From the NCBI RefSeq assembly GCF_003721435.2, contig NZ_CP054586.1, positions 248,001-312,000 on the forward strand: a DNA stretch of 64,000 bases. Reading direction: 5' to 3'. Positions 9,387-17,906 of this stretch are shown here, in pieces. The position numbers and the translations under genes were made by a program. Below the pieces are notes generated by a model. The model did not search any database. It was not told where the DNA came from and saw nothing but the letters and a program-made list of their open reading frames with translations. Numbering within the stretch: the first letter of the stretch is position 1; each line of letters begins with the position of its first letter. This stretch comes from Halorubrum sp. CBA1229 (GTDB taxonomy: Archaea > Halobacteriota > Halobacteria > Halobacteriales > Haloferacaceae).

Positions 9387-9795
9387 ATCCACTTCCAGCA
9401 CTCCCGCCGCCACCGTGACGGCTCGTGTAACTCAGGGTGAAACCCCAGTCTCGACGGATCACCGCTGGAGAGCTGATTTATCCTACACTGGGCAGATCTA
9501 TCCTAGCTGAGTAGATCCACGCCGCACCGTCTAGTTCGGGAGCGGACGGCGAACGCCCGAACGGGCGTCTCTGCCCGCCTCTACACGACCAATCGTTTGC
9601 TTCGAGGGATACACGAAGCTTTTCGCCTCTTCGACATCAAACGGCCGCGTCAAGCGATCTCTGAGCGATATCTCGAGTTGCGGATACCGTTGCCGACCCT
9701 CGGTGGCTGCCCCGGCGACGAGTCGTCGTTGACGAGGCTGTTCTTGAAACTAGCGGTCAGTTATTTTGTCATATGCTACAATCGCTCTTGATGGG
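9387..9795. other. Intergenic region without recognised gene
   Basis: The 409 bp between the coiled-coil protein and the IS110 unit have no convincing gene. A 64-codon plus-strand frame (9597-9791) resembles nothing I recognise. The stretch resembles IS-flanking debris. Confidence 0.4.
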
Positions 9796-9920
9796 ATGAA
9801 AGCCTGCTAAGTCCCCAGCGCATGGAGTAAGAATGGGGTGGTAAAGGCCGATGCTACACAAGCGTCTTCGAACGCGTGCTCTTGATTGGTCTACGTGCCA
9901 AGGAAGCCGCATCATGGGAC

Positions 9921-9953
9921 GCCGCCCGTCTGTCTGTCCGACAGACGGGCGGC
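9921..9953 (+). ncRNA. Perfect 14-bp hairpin upstream of the IS110 transposase, possible bridge-RNA part
   Basis: The arms 9921-9934 (GCCGCCCGTCTGTC) and 9940-9953 are perfectly complementary with a 5-base loop. The hairpin ends 54 bases before the transposase ATG. IS110 elements are known to encode structured bridge RNAs in non-coding ends, so this hairpin is a candidate part of one. Being an RNA at all is inference. Confidence 0.35.
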
Positions 9954-10007
9954 AAGCCCGAATAAGTGTGTCTCTACTCCATATGCACTCCCACTCCAGA
10001 GGTCACC

Positions 10008-11015
10008 ATGTACTACCTCGGAATCGACCTTCACAAGGACGAATCACACGTCGCCGCTTTGGACGACGATGCCGAGGTTGTCGAAGAGATTCGCGTCGCA
10101 AACGCGAATCTCGACGAAGTTGCCGAAGAATACGCCGGAGTCAAAGCCGCAATCGAAGCAACCAGCAACTACTACACGGTCTACGACACCCTCGACGAAC
10201 ATCTTGACGTGGTTGTCGCAGATCCGAGCCAAACCAAGGCGATTGGCTATGCTGAAGTGAAAAACGACCGGCTCGACGCGAAGTTGCTCGCGCAACTTCG
10301 CCGAGCCGGCATGATCGCTGAGAGTTACGTCCCGTCCGAGGAGCTCCGAGAGTGCCGCGCACTCGTGCGCCGCCGGAAGCGATTAGTTGAGAAACGTACG
10401 GACTTCAAAAACGAAGTCCACTCTCTCCTCGACAAACACGGGATCACCTCCGACTGGGATCCATTTAATGTGAACGGGCGAGACATCCTCGCTATCGAGG
10501 ATGTCTCGCTCGGTGTAGTCGGGGATCAGCTGATGGAGTCGTTCCTCTCGATCATCAACGAGTTAACCGCTCAAATCGAGGAACTCGAAGAATTGATCGA
10601 AGAAACCGCTGCGTCTCTGGAGGAGACGCAGCTGTTGATGACGATTCCCGGCGTGAGTTTCTACTCATCGTTGCTGATCACTTCGGAGAATGGTGAGATC
10701 GACCGATTCGACGAGGCAAAGCAGGTGGTGAGCTATGCGGGACTGGATCCGGTCGTCCGCGAGTCAAGCGACTCGCGGACTGAAGGATCGATCTCGAAGC
10801 GTGGAAGTGGAGACTTACGCTGGGTCCTCGTTCAGTGTGTTCAAACAGTGGTTCACCGGTGTAACGATCCATATCTTGGCCGGTTCTACGCTCGGTTGAA
10901 ACAGCGGAAGAACCACCAGATAGCGATTGTCGCAACAGCGCGGAAACTACTCGTGTCGATCTTACACATGCTGGAGCGTGAGGAGGTGTATAATCCACCA
11001 GAGGTGAGTGGCTGA
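10008..11015 (+). CDS. IS110-family transposase
   Basis: The 335-residue protein starts at the ATG preceded by AGAGGT (MYYLGIDLHKDE). An upstream in-frame ATG at 9966 adds 14 non-conserved residues. The N-terminal DEDD RuvC-like domain has GIDLHKD (about 4-10), the acidic residue in IEATSNY (about 46) and the KNDRLDAKLLA segment (about 84-94). The C-terminal Transposase_20 domain starts at TIPGVSFYSSLLI (about 209). It carries the Ser-containing EGSISKRGSGDLR region (about 249-261), where IS110 enzymes have their nucleophilic serine. The gene looks intact and possibly active. It would excise and insert the element as a circle intermediate. Confidence 0.93.
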   Translation: MYYLGIDLHKDESHVAALDDDAEVVEEIRVANANLDEVAEEYAGVKAAIEATSNYYTVYDTLDEHLDVVVADPSQTKAIGYAEVKNDRLDAKLLAQLRRAGMIAESYVPSEELRECRALVRRRKRLVEKRTDFKNEVHSLLDKHGITSDWDPFNVNGRDILAIEDVSLGVVGDQLMESFLSIINELTAQIEELEELIEETAASLEETQLLMTIPGVSFYSSLLITSENGEIDRFDEAKQVVSYAGLDPVVRESSDSRTEGSISKRGSGDLRWVLVQCVQTVVHRCNDPYLGRFYARLKQRKNHQIAIVATARKLLVSILHMLEREEVYNPPEVSG

Positions 11016-11038
11016 GGGCCGCCGGTCCGGCGGCCCTC
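11014..11038 (+). terminator. GC-rich palindrome overlapping the transposase stop codon
   Basis: GAGGGCCGCCGG (11014-11025) and its exact inverse (11027-11038) are separated by one base. The palindrome overlaps the last two bases of the TGA stop. It could end transcription of the transposase or fold as part of the element's right-end structure. No T-run follows directly. Confidence 0.45.
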
Positions 11039-11205
11039 ATCGGCCGGTCGCAGCAGTCGTGAGCCACAGCTAACGCGTTCACGTTCTGACCGCCTGCCGA
11101 CTGGTTCCTGAGCTATTACCGTGCCTGCTTGCGGTTTCTCTCTCGTAATCAAGATCGGATCGGTCCCGGCAAAAAATATAGTACCGCAGACGTGGTTTGT
11201 TGAGC

Positions 11206-11219
11206 TAGCAGGCTTTCAT
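11206..11219 (-). repeat. Right copy of 14-bp inverted repeat
   Basis: TAGCAGGCTTTCAT here is the exact inverse of 9796-9809. A TGCTACA heptamer lies on the same outer side of both copies within about 15-30 bases, so the two ends share more than the 14 bp. This fits ends of a common element type, probably IS1595-like at this copy. Confidence 0.5.
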
Positions 11220-11233
11220 AGGTGTGTAGCACA

Positions 11234-12130
11234 TTATTGATCCCAGAGCGTGGCTTCGATTGCATGTTTGAGCGCATCTCATCCGGGTTTACGGTAGAGT
11301 TCTCGCCTGAGTTGGAACGCGCAGAAATACTGTGTGAGGCGATCTTTTGAGATGCCTCGGGCGGCGAGAGCCACCGTCGCGCTAGCTACGCGTGGCTCTC
11401 GCACGTGTTCACGTGGACTGCGTCATCGGCGTATTCACCGTCTTCTTGAACGACGTATTCACGGTCGAATTTCTCATCTTCCTCAAGTAGATCGTAAGCG
11501 CAAAAATCCGTCGGTATAGACGGTGAGAGGCTTCTGCTGGCAGTCAGCCAGCAAAGCTGAATCGTCAGTTCATCTGCGGATTTCGCTGGCATAATGTATC
11601 GTTGTCGGTGCCGCGGTCTGTGAGAACGAAAGGGGGCGGTTTGTCCTGTTCATACGTCCCGCACCCGCGTTGAGAGAGGCCGGAAGAGACGTACAGTTCG
11701 TCGATTTCGACAGATCCGGCGAGATCGAGTGACGGCGTGTCGAGCGCTTTACCGAAGCGCTCGACACGCCTGTGGATCGTTTTGTAGGTGACCTCGATTT
11801 TACACTGTAACTGCCTGAGACTCGCGTTAAACCGGTGAAAGGCGTAGATCGAAAACAGCCACTTGCGGAGCGCAATCTTCGAATGAGCGAAGATTGTGCC
11901 GGTTTTATGATTGAATGTGCCGCCGCAATCCTTAACAGATACCGCTGAAACTGCCCATAGCTGCCGTTTCTGACCGTCAGGTCAGAACGGCAGCGGGAAC
12001 AAGTCACACCGTCACGCCAGCGAATCTGCTGTAACAGGTCCGCTGCAACCGATTTCGACTCAAACACATCGAGCGGAATCATCCGTGTCGGGCACCGCTG
12101 ACGCGGTGCCCTTGCCCTCGTCGGCTTCAC
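11234..12130 (-). pseudogene. IS1595-family transposase, frameshifted
   Basis: The minus strand begins near 12130. The zinc-ribbon region CSRCRSDLTVRNGSYGQFQRYL is readable in two parts at about 11945-12040. After a shift, fragments of the ISXO2-like DDE domain follow, including one ending near AKSADELTIQL and TDFCAYDLLEEDEKFDREYVVQ (about 11440-11585), then HVNTCESHA. The C-terminal LRRELYRKPG and HAIEATLWDQ text ends with a stop at 11234-11236. At least two frameshifts and one in-frame stop prevent a full protein. The last bases lie 15 bp from the 14-bp repeat at 11206-11219. Confidence 0.75.
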
Positions 12131-12206
12131 AGCGACAGCTCAGCAGTATCAACAATCTCCTACAGAAGAGCAAATATGGTATTTTAAAGGCTTTAACCGT
12201 GGTTTA

Positions 12207-12222
12207 CACATCGATAGAGGGG
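12207..12222 (+). repeat. Origin-box family A, copy 1 (partial)
   Basis: CACATCGATAGAGGGG matches the first 16 bases of the family-A box. The final TGT is changed to AGA. It lies downstream of the orc1/cdc6 gene at 12363-13820. Confidence 0.7.
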
Positions 12223-12308
12223 AGACCGTCGAGGAAATTCAGAGAAGACATGTTCAGTAAATAAAGTTGGATTGGCATCAATTGGTATTTGCTACCAAAC
12301 AGGTTGTA

Positions 12309-12327
12309 CACATCGATAGAGGGGTGT
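12309..12327 (+). repeat. Origin-box family A, copy 2
   Basis: CACATCGATAGAGGGGTGT, identical to copies 3-6 apart from orientation. It lies 36 bp beyond the stop codon of the neighbouring orc1/cdc6 gene. Confidence 0.8.
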
Positions 12328-12362
12328 CTGGTGAGCCATTCGTTGCTAGATATTTGTCATAA

Positions 12363-13820
12363 TTACGTCTGGTTTCTGATCTGTGCTTTGACGACAGAGT
12401 CGACCTCGTCTTCAGAGACTATTTCAATCCGAGAGTCCTCACGCAGCGTCTCAAGGATCGTTTCCGGCCGTTCGCCGAATTGGAATTCGAGGAACATTCC
12501 GGAGCTGGGGCCGTGGCTCCGCCGTTTGAAGTCGACGAGAGAATACGTCGTGAGTTCTTTCATTTTGTTCACGTACGTTTCTTGATGGTACTGATCGGCG
12601 TCGATCGCGTCAGTCAGATACTGGTACAGGCGGTATCCCGTCGTACTCCGTGCCGTCCCATCGGGTGCCTGTGACGCGACGGCGGCTGTCGCGTACAGAC
12701 AGAGTTTCTTTTGGGTGCTGATCCCGCGGACGACCTCTAACACACGGTTCTTTTCGACTTTCGCCTGGGCGGCACGAACGTGTTCTTCACGAACCCGAGC
12801 GTCACCCTCCCGTTCCGCAAGCTCGCCGGCCACGCGCATCAGATCGATGGCTTTCCGTGCGTCACCATGCGTTTGCGCGGCGAAGGCAGCTGCAAGCGGG
12901 ATCACGTCGTCATCGATGACATCATCGTGGAACGCGTCTTGACGTCGCCGTAGAATAGCCTTGAGCTGGTCCGCGTCGTAATCATCGAAATGGACGTCTT
13001 CCGGGGTGAAGGAACTGACTGCCCGACTCCCCACGGCCTCCATCATTTTCGTATCGTTTGAGATAGCAACAACCGAAATGTACGCGTCGAGGTCGTCGTT
13101 CGCACCGGCTCGAGAGAGCTGATACAGCAGGCGTGAGAACGCAGGGTCCTGTTTATCACGCCGACCGACGAGCATATCCAGCTCGTCAAGCACGAACACG
13201 ACTGAGTCGAAGTTTGCATTCACGATTCGGTACAACTCATCCCATTTTTCTTTCGTCGCCACACCGTGTTTCGGGACGCGGACCTCGACGCCAGCCTCGT
13301 CTGCCGCCTGTTGGGCGAGTTCATACACGGCAACACCGAGCGTATCCAGGTCTTGGCAGTTTACCTCGATCGTCCCAAATTGGATGTCTCGGGAATCACA
13401 GATGCGGCTAATGTTGTGACAGACAGCTTTGGTGATGAGTGATTTCCCCGTTCCCGACGGGCCATACAAAAACAAGTTCGGCGGACGGTTGTCGCCGAGC
13501 GCGACACGGAGCATCTTCGTAACCTCTTGGAGCTGTTCGTCACGACCGACGATGCGGTCCTCTTTAACGACAAAATTGGGATCAAGCAGTGATCGATCGC
13601 GGATGAGCCCCTGTTGTTCGTCGAACTCTAGCAGCATGTCCTCGATTGATTGTTGAGACGCGTCAGTCGACTCGGTCGCCGACTGATCGGTATCACTCCC
13701 AGCAGCAGACTCTGATTGGGATTCAACCTCCGCGGTGCTCACCACATCAGAGTGTGCCGGAGGTTCATCCTCCAGCGATCCCGGATCCTCAGAGAGATCA
13801 TCGGAATCGTCGATATCCAT
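12363..13820 (-). CDS. Orc1/Cdc6 replication initiator, first copy
   Basis: The start at 13820 (MDIDDSDDLSED) is preferred over an upstream ATG at 13880 because a TATA-like TTTTCATA lies about 25 bases before it. The 485-residue product has an acidic N-terminal extension of about 85 residues. An AAA+ ATPase follows, with Walker A LYGPSGTGKS (about 129-138), Walker B VVFVLDELDML (about 214-224) and a sensor region with VAISND. A C-terminal winged helix (from about 400) would bind origin boxes. It assembles on origin-box repeats and helps load MCM. Six family-A boxes flank the gene, four of them upstream. A degenerate box near 13857-13874 overlaps its promoter, suggesting autoregulation. Confidence 0.92.
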   Translation of the reverse strand: MDIDDSDDLSEDPGSLEDEPPAHSDVVSTAEVESQSESAAGSDTDQSATESTDASQQSIEDMLLEFDEQQGLIRDRSLLDPNFVVKEDRIVGRDEQLQEVTKMLRVALGDNRPPNLFLYGPSGTGKSLITKAVCHNISRICDSRDIQFGTIEVNCQDLDTLGVAVYELAQQAADEAGVEVRVPKHGVATKEKWDELYRIVNANFDSVVFVLDELDMLVGRRDKQDPAFSRLLYQLSRAGANDDLDAYISVVAISNDTKMMEAVGSRAVSSFTPEDVHFDDYDADQLKAILRRRQDAFHDDVIDDDVIPLAAAFAAQTHGDARKAIDLMRVAGELAEREGDARVREEHVRAAQAKVEKNRVLEVVRGISTQKKLCLYATAAVASQAPDGTARSTTGYRLYQYLTDAIDADQYHQETYVNKMKELTTYSLVDFKRRSHGPSSGMFLEFQFGERPETILETLREDSRIEIVSEDEVDSVVKAQIRNQT

Positions 13821-13984
13821 ACTCGGAGTGACACCGGCCCGTATGAAAAAGGTTCGCACCTCTATCGAAGTGTGATTCAACGTTTAGAACGTCTATTCGC
13901 TCAATACCATCGATTAGAGTATGTAGTTCGTGTCGGTTATCCGCTAGCCGGTGACGATGTGTTCGAAAGCGTCCTATCGGAGAC

Positions 13985-14003
13985 ACACCCCTCTATCGAT
14001 GTG
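13985..14003 (-). repeat. Origin-box family A, copy 3
   Basis: Inverse of CACATCGATAGAGGGGTGT, exact match. Outer left box of origin A. Confidence 0.8.
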
Positions 14004-14177
14004 TTCGATGTCTTCACGGTGCGGGGGGTCAGGCGGGACCTTTGAGTCGAATCGTCACCGCTTGATGACTGTTCGGGCTCGAAAGCGCGGGATATCCTAT
14101 AAGAACGTCTTTCAAACGATGAGCGATAGTTGTCTCACCTCCCTTCTTCTCTTTCTACAAACATACAACACACACAC

Positions 14178-14196
14178 ACACCCCTCTATCGATGTG
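14178..14196 (-). repeat. Origin-box family A, copy 4
   Basis: Exact inverse of the 19-bp box. It is preceded by a short (AC)n run at 14166-14180 and is the inner left box of origin A. Confidence 0.8.
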
Positions 14197-14357
14197 TTTT
14201 GTCGTCAGTGTTCTATGGTTCTACAGACAACTATATTTGGCGTGCCTTTACTGTCGTCTAAAACCGCTCAAAAAGACCTTATATTCCTGTTTTCGAGAGG
14301 TACTCACTATACGCATCTCACATGACGAGGAAACCTCTCTCCAGTATTGCACAGAAA

Positions 14358-14376
14358 CACATCGATAGAGGGGTGT
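14358..14376 (+). repeat. Origin-box family A, copy 5
   Basis: Exact 19-bp box, inner right box of origin A. Confidence 0.8.
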
Positions 14377-14500
14377 GTGTCTCAACTCCCCACGAGTAGG
14401 CAGTCATGCCCGTGAGACAGGACCGATATAAACGGATCTGTTTTGATAACACCGTTGAACGATCCCTACCATTCACTCGGCTACTACAACGCGGTGTGAA

Positions 14501-14519
14501 CACATCGATAGAGGGGTGT
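14501..14519 (+). repeat. Origin-box family A, copy 6
   Basis: Exact 19-bp box, outer right box of origin A, 140 bp before the IS6 transposase gene. Confidence 0.8.
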
Positions 14520-14640
14520 CTCCTCGACTTTGAGTCCAACACAACCGAGACAGGGTGTGTCAATTGGTGCTTGCTAGCGGTTGTGGTGGTGGTGTTGAAA
14601 TAACGTCGAAGGATGAGGCGGTCAAAAAATTGAGTGGTTC

Positions 14641-15276
14641 ATGCTCTCGTTCGATCGCCTCAGCGGCGATAGCGGTCGTACCGAGTTAGATTTTCTGGAG
14701 CGAGAGGCGACACCCGAGCAGGCGATGAAGCTCGGTATTCGACCCCATTCGGCTGAATTACCATTTTTGGATATATTTTTAGTTCTTGAGAAGTTGGGTG
14801 TCGATCGCCATCGGACCACCGTTCATCGGTGGGTACAGAAAGCTGATCTACAGCCGACAGACGGTGCTGATCCGAATCACGTCGCGGTCGATGAAACCGT
14901 GATTCAGCTCAATTCTGAACGATATTGGCTGTACGCTACCGTCGATCCCGACACCAACCGCCTGCTCCACGTCCGACTGCATCCGACGAAAACCAACGCG
15001 ATCTCCTCGATGTTTCTCTCGGAACTGCGTGAGAAACATCAGGTTGACAACGCGGTCTTTCTCGTTGACGGTGCTCCGTGGCTGCAGGCGGCCTGCCATC
15101 GTCATGGGCTCCGATTCCAACACGTTACACATGGGAATCGGAATGCCGTCGAACGTGTCTTTCGCGAAGTAAAACGACAAACAAAACAGTTCTCAAATAT
15201 GTTTAGCCACGTCGAACCGAGTACCGCTGAAAATTGGCTCCAGGCGTTCGCCTTCGCATGGAACCAGCTTATCTAA
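14641..15276 (+). CDS. IS6-family transposase
   Basis: The 211-residue product has the length and full motif set of haloarchaeal IS6 (ISH14/15-like) transposases. These are an N-terminal HTH region with DRHRTTVHRWVQKADLQP (about 55-72), first Asp in HVAVDETVIQL (about 83), second Asp in FLVDGAPW (about 142) and Glu in NAVERVFREVKR (about 169). The DDE triad is intact. The usual left end (TGTTGAAATAACGTCG, near 14591-14606) is visible. No matching right terminal repeat is seen after ACACTACCG near 15285, where an unrelated inverted repeat begins. The element may therefore be truncated on the right. Confidence 0.9.
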   Translation: MLSFDRLSGDSGRTELDFLEREATPEQAMKLGIRPHSAELPFLDIFLVLEKLGVDRHRTTVHRWVQKADLQPTDGADPNHVAVDETVIQLNSERYWLYATVDPDTNRLLHVRLHPTKTNAISSMFLSELREKHQVDNAVFLVDGAPWLQAACHRHGLRFQHVTHGNRNAVERVFREVKRQTKQFSNMFSHVEPSTAENWLQAFAFAWNQLI

Positions 15277-15291
15277 ACACTACCGTTGTGG

Positions 15292-15331
15292 TTAACCAAC
15301 AAATTCTTCTAGGAACCGTTCGTTTGGTTAA
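15292..15331. repeat. Dispersed long inverted repeat, copy 1
   Basis: TTAACCAACA (15292-15301) faces GTTTGGTTAA (15322-15331), with one mismatch to the consensus right arm and a 20-bp spacer. It abuts the decayed polB 3' end, just as copy 3 abuts the intact polB stop. Confidence 0.75.
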
Positions 15332-15475
15332 GAACGAGCCGTGCCCGCGAATGCCGTCAAGTCTGGTATTTGTGTCTCCGCGAGTTCTCGACGAACCCCG
15401 TCTGATCCCAGCCAAGCGGTGACAGCACACTCTCGACAGCTCTGATGAGTTACGTCTCATAGTACGACTCGATTC
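15330..15475 (-). pseudogene. Remnant of a second family-B DNA polymerase 3' end
   Basis: About 140 bp match the last codons of the polB gene at 23316-25481. The run giving YETRL-RAVESVL-PLGWD on the minus strand (about 15385-15465) corresponds to 23385-23455. The match decays toward the stop. Copy 1 of the inverted repeat sits at the same relative place as copy 3 does behind the intact polB, so gene end and repeat appear to have been duplicated together. Confidence 0.65.
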
Positions 15476-15769
15476 CTTGTCAGCCGCAAGCTCCTCACGT
15501 TTGTCTTCCAGTGCATCGATGAGGAGCTGCATTTAAGGAAACATCGAGTATCTCGACGACGCTGTCATCACGCTCGACGAGAGATATCGGGGTGTTGAAA
15601 TCAACCAACACAGCCCTTCGTTCTATCGGCAATTTAAGCCGGGTGCTTTGGAGCCTCACCCCGAGGTAGTTCAGTATGTGAGAAGAGCATCAGCGCTACT
15701 CGTGAGTTGATATTTCGGGCATCTAACCTTTATATGTCCTACACGCGTAGTTTCACGTGGTGTGTTCAC
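15476..15769 (+). other. Gene-fragment region and cetZ promoter
   Basis: The plus strand has an open stretch without a start (about 15540-15710) reading NIEYLDDAVITLDERYRG and ending PEVVQYVRRASALLVS. It looks like the C-terminus of a lost gene of unknown family. A TATA-like TTTATAT near 15730 lies about 38 bases before the cetZ start. Confidence 0.45.
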
Positions 15770-16942
15770 ATGAAACTTGCATTAATTGGGGTCGGACAGG
15801 CAGGTGGGAAGGTGGTCGACGAGTTCTTGGCCTACGACGCACGGACCGGTGCAGATATCGTTCGTGGAGCGATCGCGGTCAACACGGCGAAAGCGGATCT
15901 CCAAGGCATCGACCGCCTCCCGAAGGACCGCCGCATCCTGATCGGGCAATCACGAGTAAAGGGCCACGGCGTGGGCGCGGACAACGAACTGGGCGCAGAG
16001 GTTGCTGAAGAGGACATCGACGAGATTCAAGGGGCACTCGACTCGGTGCCAGTCCACGAGATTGATGCGTTCCTCGTCGTCGCGGGACTCGGTGGGGGTA
16101 CGGGATCGGGTGGCGCGCCCGTCATCGCCAAGAACCTCAAGCGGATCTACACCGAACCTGTGTATGGGCTCGGTATCCTGCCCGGGAGCGACGAGGGTGG
16201 GATCTACACACTGAACGCCGCCCGATCGCTCAAAACGTTCGTCGATGAGGTGGACAATCTCATGCTGTTTGACAACGACGCGTGGCGCAGTTCGGGTGAG
16301 TCTGTCGGCGAGGGGTTCGATGCGATCAACAACGAGCTCGTCCAGCGGTTTGGTGTGCTCTTCAGTGCGGGCGAGATAACGAACGGAAGCGACGTCGCTG
16401 AGAGTGTCGTCGACTCCTCAGAGATCATCAATACGCTCAAAGGCGGCGGGATCTCCTCGTTGGGCTACGCCGATGTCAGCGTGGACGAACCGGAGCGGAA
16501 AGGGTTGCTCTCGCGACTCCGTGGCGATATGGATGATGGGATAGACAGTACAGAAGCCACAAACCGGATTACAAGTCTCGTCCGGAAGGCGACGCTGGGT
16601 CGACTCACCTTACCCTGTGAAGTGAACGGGACAGAGCGGGCGTTGCTTGTCGTCGCCGGCCCACCGGCGTACCTCAACCGGAAAGGAATCGAACACGGTC
16701 GCAAGTGGCTCGAAGAACAGACCGGCTCGATGGAGGTCCGTGGTGGTGACTATCCGCGGCGTGGGGAAGGGACGGTCGCAGCGCTCGTGTTGCTCGGCGG
16801 CGTGACGAACGTCCCGCGGGTGAAAGAACTCCAACAGGTCGCGATTGAGGCTCAACAGAATCTCGGTGAGATTACTGACGAGAGCGCAGACCGCTTTGCG
16901 GAGCTGATGGATAGTGACGGAGAACTGGAGTCGCTGTTTTGA
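15770..16942 (+). CDS. cetZ: CetZ tubulin-superfamily protein
   Basis: The 390-residue protein starts MKLALIGVGQAGGKVVDEF, a typical CetZ N-terminus; an in-frame ATG 21 codons upstream was not used. It carries the CetZ NTAKADLQGI segment (about 44-53), the tubulin GTP-binding signature GGGTGSG (about 108-114) and a T7-like loop near NNELVQRFG. The C-terminus is a short acidic tail. CetZ proteins are GTPases that control haloarchaeal cell shape and motility. It stands alone and is convergent with the methyltransferase; copy 2 of the dispersed repeat lies 60 bp beyond its stop. Haloarchaea carry several cetZ paralogues and the subgroup cannot be assigned here. Confidence 0.92.
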   Translation: MKLALIGVGQAGGKVVDEFLAYDARTGADIVRGAIAVNTAKADLQGIDRLPKDRRILIGQSRVKGHGVGADNELGAEVAEEDIDEIQGALDSVPVHEIDAFLVVAGLGGGTGSGGAPVIAKNLKRIYTEPVYGLGILPGSDEGGIYTLNAARSLKTFVDEVDNLMLFDNDAWRSSGESVGEGFDAINNELVQRFGVLFSAGEITNGSDVAESVVDSSEIINTLKGGGISSLGYADVSVDEPERKGLLSRLRGDMDDGIDSTEATNRITSLVRKATLGRLTLPCEVNGTERALLVVAGPPAYLNRKGIEHGRKWLEEQTGSMEVRGGDYPRRGEGTVAALVLLGGVTNVPRVKELQQVAIEAQQNLGEITDESADRFAELMDSDGELESLF

Positions 16943-17002
16943 GACCGTGATGGCCTCCTTCCTGGACTCTTTCCGAAGTGGCCGTCACCTTCCGTCGTCA
17001 GA

Positions 17003-17043
17003 TTAACCAACAGTTTGGCATACTCCGACAGTTTGTTGGTTAA
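17003..17043. repeat. Dispersed long inverted repeat, copy 2
   Basis: Exact arms TTAACCAACA and TGTTGGTTAA with a 21-bp spacer, between convergent genes. About 40 bp to its left (GACTCTTTCCGA and GTGGCCGTCACC) recur next to copy 5, so these two copies share a longer duplicated context. Confidence 0.85.
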
Positions 17044-17091
17044 GATCGGTCACCATCACGGTACAGTACTCCGTCCGACGGCGATCAGCAG

Positions 17092-17712
17092 TTAGTCGGA
17101 CACGCGAAAAGTTCGTATGGTGTCCCTGTCGCCATGGACGACGTCGACCTCCACGAGATCGAACGCGGTGAAGATACGGCTCCAATCTCGGTAGTATAGG
17201 GGAGTCTCCTTGTCGACGTAGTTCACGTCTGGGTCAGGCGACGATGAGTCACGAATTGGTTCCTCGATCTCCGCTGTGACCAAGACGTTGTTCGTGACTC
17301 GAGCGACCTCCTTGAAGACCCACTCGACATCAGGATGGAGGTGTTGGAGCGTTTCGACCGAATACACCGCATCAAACTGTCCATCGTCGAAGTCACCGAT
17401 TATATCCTCTATCGGGCCGCAGTGAAACGTTCCGTCGGCGGCAAGTGTGGGATAGGTCTCTCGCATCGTGTCGAATGCCTCGGCGTTGATGTCGACGCCT
17501 GAGAGGTTTTCGAAGCCGCCGCTAGCGAGGTGTTTGAGGTGACGGCCAGACCCACACCCGAGTTCGAGAACCGTTGCGTCACGAGGAAGGTGTCCGCTGA
17601 GAATATCGCGAATTACGGTACTCGTGTCATTCGGACCGTGATGTGCGTAGTACGCTGGTGAGTATTCGCCCGCCCGGTCTGTCCATGTGTTTTGGACGGA
17701 ATGAAGATCCAC
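17092..17712 (-). CDS. Class I SAM-dependent methyltransferase
   Basis: A 206-residue product is obtained from the GTG at 17712 (VDLHSVQNTW). The frame is open further upstream to 17895, but that part is basic and unlike a haloarchaeal protein. Motif I, VLELGCGSGRHLKHL, and the acidic GVDINAEAFD (motif II) are clear, followed by FDAVYSVETLQHLH as the post-I region. The family moves a methyl group from S-adenosylmethionine to a small molecule, protein or nucleic acid; the acceptor cannot be predicted. It converges on cetZ and is divergent from the EamA permease. Confidence 0.82.
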   Translation of the reverse strand: MDLHSVQNTWTDRAGEYSPAYYAHHGPNDTSTVIRDILSGHLPRDATVLELGCGSGRHLKHLASGGFENLSGVDINAEAFDTMRETYPTLAADGTFHCGPIEDIIGDFDDGQFDAVYSVETLQHLHPDVEWVFKEVARVTNNVLVTAEIEEPIRDSSSPDPDVNYVDKETPLYYRDWSRIFTAFDLVEVDVVHGDRDTIRTFRVSD

Positions 17713-17906
17713 GTGTATCAACACGGGCAACGGTGTAAAACGCCGTCGGACAACACCTGACTGCAGAGCTGACGGCTTCCGACGCACACTATCGATTTTT
17801 GATTTACCACACCGCGCCGTCGCCGCCGTCGCCAAGCGCATCCGGACGCTCGGAGCGTCAGGGCGGTTCGACGCATATTTCGCCGTTGACGGCAACTTCC
17901 GCGTGA

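Larger units (their letters stand above)
9796..11219 (+). mobile_element. IS110-family element bracketed by a 14-bp inverted repeat
   Basis: The unit holds one complete IS110 transposase gene with about 210 bp of non-coding sequence before it and about 190 bp after it. ATGAAAGCCTGCTA (9796-9809) and its exact inverse TAGCAGGCTTTCAT (11206-11219) bracket it. True IS110 ends are usually not inverted repeats, and the right copy also lies next to the 3' end of the IS1595 remnant. The bracket may therefore mark ends of another element into which IS110 moved, and the exact boundaries are uncertain. Confidence 0.55.
13985..14519. other. Predicted replication origin A
   Basis: Four identical 19-bp boxes (13985-14003 and 14178-14196 on the minus strand, 14358-14376 and 14501-14519 on the plus strand) face each other. 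The 160-bp segment between the two inner boxes is visibly A/T-richer than its surroundings, like a duplex-unwinding element. It lies directly upstream of an orc1/cdc6 gene. This is the standard layout of a haloarchaeal origin. Confidence 0.8.

Noticed and set aside
14166-14180. (AC)n run as a microsatellite or CRISPR-like repeat
   Set aside because: Only about seven dinucleotides, part of the AT-rich origin region. No spaced direct repeats of CRISPR type are present anywhere in the window.
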